DNA of 15,796 nucleotides from Clostridia bacterium (GTDB lineage Bacteria; Bacillota; Clostridia; Christensenellales; UBA1242): positions 1 through 15,796 of the forward strand of contig JAQUUD010000026.1 of NCBI GenBank assembly GCA_028694075.1. The letters are read 5' to 3'. Positions 1-5,661 of this stretch are shown piece by piece (the first letter of the stretch is position 1; the number at the start of each line of letters is the position of its first letter). The position numbers and the translations under genes are program-made. The notes below the pieces were generated by a model, which was not told where the DNA came from, made no database searches, and saw only the letters and a program-made list of their open reading frames with translations.

Positions 1-465
1 GCAAATCAACTGGTCAAACGGACAAATCAACAAAGTCAAACGGACCTAACAACAGTCAAACGAACAAATCGACCGAGCACAGTGTTGCTTTAGCTTTGCG
101 TTAGCAAAAATGGAGCGACGCGTGCGGGTCAAATGGGCAATTTAACCAGTCAATCGGATTGAACTACAAAGTCAACCGGACCAGTCAACAGTCAACTGGA
201 CCAAGCGAGCGGATTTAAGGCGAGCGGTCAACAGTTAAACAAGCAATTCAACAGTCCAACGAACAAGTTGACAGTCCAACGAACAAGTTGACAGTCAAAC
301 GAACTGATTGACAGTCTAATTGGCAAAACAACAGGCCAACGGACCGAATAACAGTCAACCGGACCAATCAACCAGTCAAATGGACCTGACAACAGTCCAA
401 CGGGCAAGTAAATCAGTCAACCGGACAACTCAACAAGTCAACCGGACCGAACAACAGTCAGGCGC
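1..465. repeat. Degenerate ~20-bp tandem repeat array
   Basis: About 18 copies of a core close to AGTCAACCGGAC, all in the same orientation, are separated by 8-10 variable bases usually ending in AAC or GAC. Core starts lie near 12, 34, 54, 127, 148, 170, 183, 190, 233, 253, 273, 293, 313, 333, 353, 374, 394, 415, 436 and 456, so the spacing is mostly 20-22 bp. The two units at 253 and 273 are identical. Two unrelated GC-richer stretches (about 81-126 and 203-226) interrupt the array. Every frame is stopped repeatedly because the period is not a multiple of three, so it is not an intact gene. The core has weak dyad symmetry (GTC-N5-GAC). The array continues past the left edge. Its function is unknown. 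This region is the only content of 1-512. Confidence 0.85.
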
Positions 466-512
466 TTGATTTATATTTTTATTTTCGTAACTTCATTTTC
501 GTAATTCTATTT

Positions 513-1670
513 TCAAAGCCCCGTTTTATTCTTCAAAATCAGTTCAACATTGGGAATGCCGAAGCCTTCAATGTTGTTGTTGTAGGTTATTGCTTTGGAG
601 CAAGATGTTAAAAGTTTTTTTATTGTGTCAGGTTTAATATTTTTGTTCATTTCATAAGTCAAGGCACAAATGCCTGCAATCATCGGGGTTGCAACACTTG
701 TGCCACTAAGAGATGTGTAAAAGCCAGATAGCCCGCAAGATTTTATATTCACAGATGGCGCTATAACATCGGGCTTAAATCTTTTTAATGCTGGGCCACG
801 AGATGAAAATTCCGCAATTTCGAAAAACTTTTCATTAAAAGTTTGTTCATCAATTCGGTTATCATTAAATCCGCCGACTGTAATTATTTTCGGGCTAACT
901 CCCGGGCTTTTTATTGTTTCATATTCTGGCCCGCTGTTGCCTGCAGCCGCCACAACTGTGATTCCAATTTTCCAAAGTTCTTCGGCACCTTTCATAATTG
1001 GGTCATTTAAGCCCAGCGGTTCACTTCCGAAACTCATACAAACAACTTTTATGTTATATAAAGCATTATTGTCGTAAACCCATTGCATTGCTTCCAAAAT
1101 TTTTGTTGAATTCGCTTCGCCTTGCTCGTTAAGCGCTTTAATTGAAATAATTTTTGATTCGGGAGCAATCCCTTTATATTTTCCGCCGGAAACGGTGCCG
1201 TTTCCTGAGCCAACTCCGCTGACAAATGTGCCGTGCCCATTATCATCATAAGCGAAAATTTTATTGTTTATTAAATCAATGAACTTAATAATTCTGTTTT
1301 CGCCTAAAACAAAATCAAGATGGGGGTTTATGCCCGTGTCTATATACGCAATGCAAACATTTTTGCCCGTTAGTTTGTCATCAATCTTTAAAATCTTTTT
1401 GGCAATGTTCATAAGTGCGAACACATTTGCCTGACTTGAAACATATTCAATAAAGTTATATGACAATAATCTATTTAATTTTTTGGGGTTTAATTTAAGT
1501 GATAACGCCTTTATAAATGGAAACGTTGCAGTCACCTTTATTTTATCTTTTTCCAAATTTTTTAAGGCAGTTTCAATGTTATCTACATAAGCAATACATT
1601 CCAAACTTTCTTGACCTGAAGAAATCATTGATAATGTTTGCACTAATATTTTATCCAATTTATTTTTCAT
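513..1670 (-). CDS. Intracellular subtilisin-like serine protease (S8, AprX-like)
   Basis: The 385-residue protein is a complete S8 peptidase. Residues 1-95 resemble the short N-terminal propeptide-like region of AprX-type subtilases. The catalytic domain follows, with Asp111 (YIDTGINPH), His146 (DDNGHGTFVSG), oxyanion Asn245 (AAAGNSGPE) and Ser325 (SLSGTSVATPMIAG). There is no signal peptide or membrane segment, so it should act in the cytoplasm; AprX of Bacillus is likewise intracellular. The ATG overlaps the TGA of the upstream Asn/Gln-rich gene (ATGA), with a GAAGGAAA ribosome binding site inside that gene, so the two are probably translationally coupled. No clear terminator follows; the stop lies about 45 bp from the tandem array. 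The family assignment is firm. The substrate is unknown, and the coupling suggests, without proving, that it is linked to the neighbouring low-complexity protein. Confidence 0.93.
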   Translation of the reverse strand: MKNKLDKILVQTLSMISSGQESLECIAYVDNIETALKNLEKDKIKVTATFPFIKALSLKLNPKKLNRLLSYNFIEYVSSQANVFALMNIAKKILKIDDKLTGKNVCIAYIDTGINPHLDFVLGENRIIKFIDLINNKIFAYDDNGHGTFVSGVGSGNGTVSGGKYKGIAPESKIISIKALNEQGEANSTKILEAMQWVYDNNALYNIKVVCMSFGSEPLGLNDPIMKGAEELWKIGITVVAAAGNSGPEYETIKSPGVSPKIITVGGFNDNRIDEQTFNEKFFEIAEFSSRGPALKRFKPDVIAPSVNIKSCGLSGFYTSLSGTSVATPMIAGICALTYEMNKNIKPDTIKKLLTSCSKAITYNNNIEGFGIPNVELILKNKTGL

Positions 1671-2176
1671 TTGAGTTTATTTAACATTTCCTTCATATTT
1701 TTTTGTTGCTCGGGGGTTAATAATCCCCCCAAACTTGAAATTGCATTTTCTAGCCTGCGTGCATCAAAAGTTCCCTGCTGTTTTTGCTTGGCAACTTCGG
1801 AATATAAATTTGAAAGCAAATCGCCTTGCGACATATTTTTATATTTATTTAAGGTATCTTCAACTTTTTCCGTATTAGAGCCTTTCCCCATATTTTGATT
1901 TTTTAAGAAATCAGAGTTTTGGTTGCTAAAACCGTTTTGATTGTTGAAACTGTTTTGACCGCCAAAGCCCTGATTACTAAAAGTGTTATTTTGCCTACTA
2001 AACCCTGCTGATTGATTGCTGGAATTTGAATTTTGGTTGCTGAAATCCGTTTGTTGACTTTGCTTTTGGTTTAGATTATTATGCTCGCTCTGTTTTTGAA
2101 AAGATTTCCTGCCGTTTTGATTTGCGTTCTCGCCATTATTATTTGTTTGACTATATTCATAAAAACTTTTTTTCAT
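1667..2176 (-). CDS. Asn/Gln-rich prion-like protein of unknown function
   Basis: I do not recognise this 169-residue protein. Residues 1-100 are low complexity, rich in Asn, Gln, Ser and Phe, with recurring FSNQN-like motifs (near 45, 66 and 83), a composition typical of disordered, self-associating segments. Residues 105-169 look folded and helical (DTLNKYKNMSQGDLL, SEVAKQKQQGTFDAR, LTPEQQKNMKEML). There is no signal peptide. The ATG at 2176 is chosen over an in-frame ATG at 2218 because AAAAAGGAA lies 9-10 bases before it and the 14 extra residues would cover the likely -10 region. It is the first gene of a two-gene unit with the S8 protease, sharing an ATGA overlap. It is divergent from another Asn/Gln-rich gene starting 67 bp away. 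A role in assembly or scaffolding is inference only. Confidence 0.8.
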   Translation of the reverse strand: MKKSFYEYSQTNNNGENANQNGRKSFQKQSEHNNLNQKQSQQTDFSNQNSNSSNQSAGFSRQNNTFSNQGFGGQNSFNNQNGFSNQNSDFLKNQNMGKGSNTEKVEDTLNKYKNMSQGDLLSNLYSEVAKQKQQGTFDARRLENAISSLGGLLTPEQQKNMKEMLNKLK

Positions 2177-2243
2177 AACTAACAATTCCTTTTTAACTAT
2201 ATAATTATATGTAGGCATATAATATAATGTTGCGGAGTTAAAA
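2177..2243. promoter_or_regulatory. Divergent promoter region between the two Asn/Gln-rich genes
   Basis: This 67-bp gap must contain promoters for both genes. On the plus strand, overlapping TATAAT hexamers lie at 2218-2223 and 2223-2228, before a GGAG ribosome binding site (2234-2237) and the ATG at 2244. On the minus strand, a TATAAT reads from 2209 to 2204, before AAAAAGGAA and the ATG at 2176. No good TTGACA-type -35 box is evident for either direction (the best minus-strand match, GCAACA near 2233-2228, is poor), so the assignments are tentative. The closeness of the two -10 elements implies shared control. Confidence 0.45.
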
Positions 2244-3476
2244 ATGTCAGTACAAAAAAATGATAAGCAAAATTACAAATCTAATAAAAATCAAAAAGTC
2301 ACAGGCTTATCCGAAACAAAAAGTAATAAAAGTGTAAAAAACAGCGGAAATAACTCCGATTTTTTGGACGGAAAGATTTTTACTGCTTTGCCTGAAAAAG
2401 GAATAATCAAAAATCAAATAAATGTTAATAATATAAAAAAATTTCAAACAAAAACTGAAAAACAAGATTCCCCATCAAATTTAAATATAAAAAAAGAGAA
2501 AAAAATAATAAATATACAAAATACATACCCAAAACAAAGTTTTAATAATAAAATTCAACCGAAAATAAAAGTTTGTTCAAATGAAAAGAATGAAATAAAA
2601 AATCCTTATTATCAGGGAACGAAATATAATAAAAATTTCAGTCCTAACCAAAATTTTAATTATAACAATTATCAATCTAATAATTTTAATAATAGAAATA
2701 ATTTTTCAAATCAAAGAAATTCTAATAATCAATTTTGGCAAAATAACTTTGCACAACAACCAAACTTTGCACAACAACCGCAATTTGAACAGCGACCAAA
2801 TTCCCCACAATATGAACAACCGAATTCAAATTTTGCACAACCAAATTTTGCAGATGCAACTCAACAAAATAACAATCAAAATTCATCACCATCAAATTTA
2901 AACACATCAAATTATTCGCCAAATTATCCTAGCAATTTCAGCACAAATGAAAACCAAAATTCAGCAAGTTTTAACAATAATCAAAATAATAATGATGGGT
3001 TTCAAAATAATCAATCCGCTAACAATGTGAATCCTGCCGAAAACACGCAAGACTTTAATAATGTAAATCAAAATCAAAATAACGGTTCGGGCGGTATTGC
3101 AAACATATTGAAAATGCTTGGCGGTGGCGGAAACTTTGGCAATCAAGGCACAAATCAAAACGGTCTTGCAAGCATTCTAGGCGGGCTTGGTGGAAGTCAA
3201 GGCGGACTAGGAAATAATATGGGCGGACTTGGAAGCCTTCTAGGAGGGCTTGGTGGTGGCGGAATGGGCGGGCTTGGAAAAATATTAGGAGGGCTTGGTG
3301 GCGGGGGTTCTGATATGCTGGGTTCTTTATCAAATAATCCTAATTTAAGTTCAGTTTTAGGTTTGTTTAATAATTCAAATAAAAAAGATTTAAGCCCGAG
3401 CAGAAATCGCAGAAAAAGAGAGCAAATTAATTATATTAAAGTAAGAGATTATCATAATGGAAATTCAGAGAATTAA
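2244..3476 (+). CDS. Low-complexity Asn/Gln-rich protein with Gly/Leu repeat tail
   Basis: This 410-residue protein matches no family I know. Residues 1-120 are Lys/Asn-rich and polar. Residues 120-280 are strongly Asn/Gln/Phe/Pro-rich, with repeated FAQQPN-type motifs around 169-203. Residues 281-360 consist of glycine with a recurring LxxILGGLGG motif (near 286, 308, 329 and 344), which could form a hydrophobic self-associating segment. The tail (381-410) is basic, with RNRRKR at 388-393. There is no signal peptide, classical membrane helix or enzyme motif. The ATG is supported by GGAG six bases upstream. It is divergent from the smaller Asn/Gln-rich gene and shares its composition, so the two products may work together, perhaps as co-assembling proteins; that is inference. 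The Gly-rich part is noticeably GC-richer than the rest of the gene. Confidence 0.8.
   Translation: MSVQKNDKQNYKSNKNQKVTGLSETKSNKSVKNSGNNSDFLDGKIFTALPEKGIIKNQINVNNIKKFQTKTEKQDSPSNLNIKKEKKIINIQNTYPKQSFNNKIQPKIKVCSNEKNEIKNPYYQGTKYNKNFSPNQNFNYNNYQSNNFNNRNNFSNQRNSNNQFWQNNFAQQPNFAQQPQFEQRPNSPQYEQPNSNFAQPNFADATQQNNNQNSSPSNLNTSNYSPNYPSNFSTNENQNSASFNNNQNNNDGFQNNQSANNVNPAENTQDFNNVNQNQNNGSGGIANILKMLGGGGNFGNQGTNQNGLASILGGLGGSQGGLGNNMGGLGSLLGGLGGGGMGGLGKILGGLGGGGSDMLGSLSNNPNLSSVLGLFNNSNKKDLSPSRNRRKREQINYIKVRDYHNGNSEN
3162..3308 (+). repeat. In-frame Gly/Leu-encoding repeats
   Basis: Repeats inside the 410-residue low-complexity gene. TAGGAGGGCTTGGTGG occurs exactly at 3241-3256 and at 3286-3301, a 45-bp (15-codon) offset, and diverged versions of GGCGGGCTTGG precede them from about 3180. 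Such repeats can expand or contract by slippage in multiples of three. Confidence 0.75.
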
Positions 3477-3507
3477 AAGTTTAATAAATTCAAATTATAA
3501 TATAAAA

Positions 3508-3538
3508 AAATTCTTTAAATAATTAATTTAAAGAATTT
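3508..3538 (-). terminator. AT-rich intrinsic terminator for the minus-strand ABC/HTH unit
   Basis: A perfect 13-bp inverted repeat (AAATTCTTTAAAT at 3508-3520 and its complement at 3526-3538) encloses a 5-base loop. Read on the minus strand, it runs straight into a T7 tract (3510-3504). It lies about 130 bases beyond the stop of the helix-turn-helix gene. The stem has only one G-C pair, so its strength is uncertain. Confidence 0.5.
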
Positions 3539-3550
3539 AAAATAAAATTT

Positions 3551-3635
3551 AAATACTAATTTAAATACTAATTTAAATAATTAATTTAATAATTATTTTT
3601 AATATTTTTTATTTTTATATATTTTTATATATTTT
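3551..3635. repeat. AT-only short tandem repeats between convergent genes
   Basis: The gap 3477-3665 between convergent genes is almost pure A+T. AAATACTAATTT is repeated exactly at 3551-3562 and 3563-3574 with a variant copy at 3575-3587, and ATTTTTATAT is repeated at 3611-3620 and 3621-3630 with a degenerate third copy. No reading frame is supported here. Confidence 0.7.
3575..3600 (+). terminator. Possible weak plus-strand terminator
   Basis: A 9-bp all-A/T stem (AAATAATTA at 3575-3583, TAATTATTT at 3590-3598) with a 6-base loop is followed by T-rich sequence, and lies 100 bases past the stop of the 410-residue gene. With no G-C pairs the hairpin would be weak; it is reported only as the best candidate for that transcript. 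Confidence 0.3.
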
Positions 3636-3665
3636 TTATGTTATTTAATAATTTAAATAAATTAA

Positions 3666-4052
3666 TTAAAAGATATCATTTATTTTTGTTTTTGTGTCAA
3701 AGAAACTTTTTATATGAATCATATTATTAAAAAGAACTGAGTCATTAAATTTTTTCAAATTTAAACCAGTCAATTTATGAAATTTATTAACGCGATATAT
3801 AAGTGTGTTGCGATGCATAAATGAACTTCGTGAAGTTTGAGATATAATTAAATCATTTGCTAAATATTGCTTTATGGAATACATAATTTCTTCATTATTA
3901 ATCAGTTTTTCAATTTTAGGAATTTTAAAAAATTTTATGTATTGCATTTCATTTCCGTCGCTGAAACAGTTTAAAACATATTCGGTTGAAAAAATCAGCC
4001 TTATTTCTTCTTCTAGATTTTCTTCTTCTTTGTCTTGCTTTTTTACTTTCAT
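3666..4052 (-). CDS. Minimal PucR/CdaR-type helix-turn-helix protein
   Basis: The protein has 128 residues. Residues 55-112 match the C-terminal DNA-binding domain of PucR/CdaR regulators: IKQYLANDLIISQTSRSSF, then MHRNTLIYRVNKF, then LTGLNLKKFNDSVLF. The full-length sensory part of such regulators (often 300-500 residues) is absent. Only a charged stretch rich in Lys and Glu (1-20) and a short unrecognised segment (20-50) precede the motif. The ATG at 4052 is chosen because AAAAGG lies six bases upstream; an in-frame TTG at 4073 would overlap the preceding gene and lacks a better site. It begins 10 bp after the stop of the ABC-like gene and must share its transcript. It probably binds DNA. 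Its signal input may come from the ABC-like partner, which is inference. Confidence 0.8.
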   Translation of the reverse strand: MKVKKQDKEEENLEEEIRLIFSTEYVLNCFSDGNEMQYIKFFKIPKIEKLINNEEIMYSIKQYLANDLIISQTSRSSFMHRNTLIYRVNKFHKLTGLNLKKFNDSVLFNNMIHIKSFFDTKTKINDIF

Positions 4053-4062
4053 TTTTAACCTT

Positions 4063-4704
4063 TTATTCTTCAATTGAACCGGACTTGAAATAAATTTCTC
4101 TTTTACACAGTTCTTTTGCGATTTTCTCGTTTTGTGTTGCTAAAATTAAGGTGGATTTACCCACATATAGTTTTTTGATAAGTTCTTTTATAATTTCACT
4201 TTGTTCTTCATTTAATTTTTCGAAAATGTCATCTATTAAAACAATTTCAAGTTTTCTGAAGGAAAGCCTTGCGAATGAGATTAAATATTTTTCAAACAAA
4301 CTTAATTGCTTTATTTTGGTGTCTTTTAAACTTTCAAAATTAAACTCAATTAAGATATTGTTGATTTTGTTTTCTCTTTCAGACTTTTTAACTTTTTGAG
4401 TTTTCAAAATATATAACAAATTTTCGTACACAGTTTTGTTTTCTAAGAAGACTGGTGTTGCCGGCAAATAACCCAAGTTGATATCAGTTGCATAGTTGAT
4501 TTTTCTCAATGGTATGTTTTTAATATAAACTTCACCTTTGCTATATTTTTCAACTTTGGCGAGTATTCTTATAAGGCTGGTTTTTCCGCTTTCAACTTCG
4601 CCTAAAAAAGCAACGCTTTCGCCCTCTTTAATTTTAAGGTTTATATCATACAAAGCATAATATTCCCTAATATATTTTAAATAAAGGTTGTTAATTAAAA
4701 TCAT
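4063..4704 (-). CDS. Degenerate ABC-type ATPase without an adjacent permease
   Basis: The 213-residue protein has the full layout of one ABC nucleotide-binding domain. Walker A is intact (GEVESGKT, 35-42). The other motifs depart from consensus: the Q-loop glutamine is replaced (LPATP, Ala82), the LSGGQ signature reads LSLFE (134-138), Walker B ends in Asp-Asp instead of Asp-Glu (VLIDD, 155-159), and the H-loop histidine is Gln191 (ATQN). By family knowledge, such a protein could bind nucleotide but is unlikely to hydrolyse it efficiently. No membrane component lies nearby. Instead, a PucR-type DNA-binding protein follows 10 bp downstream, suggesting a regulatory role. The start is supported by GGTGA just upstream and by a well-placed promoter. 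Alternatively, it could pair with a permease encoded elsewhere. Confidence 0.85.
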   Translation of the reverse strand: MILINNLYLKYIREYYALYDINLKIKEGESVAFLGEVESGKTSLIRILAKVEKYSKGEVYIKNIPLRKINYATDINLGYLPATPVFLENKTVYENLLYILKTQKVKKSERENKINNILIEFNFESLKDTKIKQLSLFEKYLISFARLSFRKLEIVLIDDIFEKLNEEQSEIIKELIKKLYVGKSTLILATQNEKIAKELCKREIYFKSGSIEE

Positions 4705-4718
4705 AATTCACCGCCAGT

Positions 4719-4747
4719 ATTGTAGCAAATAAAAAGACATATTACAA
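4719..4747 (-). promoter_or_regulatory. Promoter of the ABC/HTH unit
   Basis: On the minus strand, TTGTAA (4747-4742), a 17-bp spacer and TACAAT (4724-4719) with an upstream TG (extended -10) form a good vegetative promoter. Transcription should start near 4712, leaving a leader of only about 8 bases that holds the GGTGA ribosome binding site. Confidence 0.65.
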
Positions 4748-4876
4748 GTACTTTTCTAAAATTGGTTATTCTTGCACAATTAATTCATTGGTTTTTAAAC
4801 TTTATAATTTTTATAACATAATAAATAATTAATTTTTTGAATTAAAATTTTTTTAACTAGACTTGTTTGAGTTGAT

Positions 4877-4902
4877 TTGAATATTACAATATGAATATTC
4901 AA
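4877..4902. repeat. 9-bp inverted repeat
   Basis: TTGAATATT (4877-4885) and AATATTCAA (4894-4902) are perfect inverted arms around 8 bases. They lie in the 379-bp gene-free stretch 4705-5083, about 130 bp upstream of the ABC-gene promoter. With no T-tract it looks more like a protein-binding site or weak hairpin than a terminator. The remainder of that stretch, apart from the promoter and terminator listed, shows only AT-rich sequence. Confidence 0.4.
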
Positions 4903-4927
4903 TAAATAACCAAATTTATAAAAATTT

Positions 4928-4972
4928 GAAAAAACAAAATCCGACCTTAAACATAAATGTTTAAAAGCGGAT
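4928..4972 (-). terminator. Intrinsic terminator of the walJ-htrA-lipoprotein unit
   Basis: Read on the minus strand, a hairpin is formed by ATCCG/CGGAT at its base (4972-4968 with 4943-4939), a 3x3 internal loop, and an 8-bp TTAAACAT/ATGTTTAA upper stem closing on AA. It is followed by TTTTGTTTTTT. It lies about 110 bases past the lipoprotein stop. Confidence 0.75.
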
Positions 4973-5083
4973 AGATTAGCATTATTTATTTATTAAAACT
5001 TCGATTTGATTAAAGAAAAATTAAAAAATTGAAAAAATTATCTTTAATATTTAAAAAATTCATTTCTTTTTATATTTTTACTT

Positions 5084-5575
5084 TTAACTATCACTTTTAA
5101 CTTTAACTATTTCAATCTCAAAAACTTTGGAAACATTAAAAGTGCTTGTAAGCCCAGAATTATCTTGATTTAACTCTCCTCCTACTGCTTTAAATTTTAA
5201 AGTTACTATTGTTTCAGATGTTATGATATATGTTGTTGTTTGGGCTTTGGCAAATGTTGCAAAATCACTTTGGCTCATTAAATCGGTTAAAGAATACCAT
5301 TTATCTTTTTCCGTCAACAAAATTTCAACTGGCTGATTCGGTTCTTTGCCTATTGAAAGTTTGATTTCGTTCAAGTTTGCCATAATATAAATATCTGTAT
5401 ATTTATCCCTAATTCGCTTGTCTTCCAAAAAAACCGCAGTAACCACATAATTTTCAGAACCCGGCAAAGTCCCGTTCTTAAAAGTTACATTAATCGGATT
5501 ATATTCATTTGCATTGCAACTGAGTGCAAAACACAAATAAATTATTAGAATTGAATTGATAATTATTTTATACAT
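5084..5575 (-). CDS. Small putative lipoprotein of unknown function
   Basis: The 163-residue protein begins with a basic residue, a hydrophobic stretch (4-18) and a cysteine at 20 in the context FALSC. This is a plausible but slightly atypical lipobox, since -3 is Ala and -2 is Leu. The remainder (21-163) is polar with alternating beta-like segments and no motif I recognise; it should be extracytoplasmic and membrane-anchored. The ATG at 5575 is preferred over an in-frame ATG at 5590 because AGAGG lies five bases before it. It follows the HtrA-like gene by 86 bp on the same strand and is followed by an intrinsic terminator, so it is probably the last gene of that unit. No clear promoter was seen in the 86-bp gap. 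A link to HtrA function is possible from position alone. Confidence 0.75.
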   Translation of the reverse strand: MYKIIINSILIIYLCFALSCNANEYNPINVTFKNGTLPGSENYVVTAVFLEDKRIRDKYTDIYIMANLNEIKLSIGKEPNQPVEILLTEKDKWYSLTDLMSQSDFATFAKAQTTTYIITSETIVTLKFKAVGGELNQDNSGLTSTFNVSKVFEIEIVKVKSDS

Positions 5576-5661
5576 ATTGACCTCTTGCATTCGTCTTGAC
5601 TAATCACAATATCCAATTATTAGTTTGTAATTTAAAATAAAAATTTTTAGTTGTTATTGAT

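Noticed and set aside
1..465. The array as a CRISPR array
   Set aside because: The repeated core is only about 12 bp, degenerate, with 8-10 bp linkers; CRISPR repeats are longer and near-identical with spacers of about 30 bp, and no cas gene is present.
320..469. A short Ser/Gln/Asn-rich open frame in the array
   Set aside because: It has no start context or ribosome binding site, and the other units are in different frames because the period is about 20 bp.
513..1670. The subtilase as a secreted protease
   Set aside because: No signal peptide or hydrophobic N-terminal segment is present; the N-terminus matches the intracellular AprX-like type.
2177..2218. An upstream ATG start for the small Asn/Gln-rich protein
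   Set aside because: The internal ATG at 2176 has a well-placed AAAAAGGAA, and the extra codons cover the likely -10 box.
3055..3333. Antisense reading frame opposite the Gly-rich repeats
   Set aside because: It is explained by the G-rich repeats of the sense gene, has no ribosome binding site, and its product is compositionally implausible.
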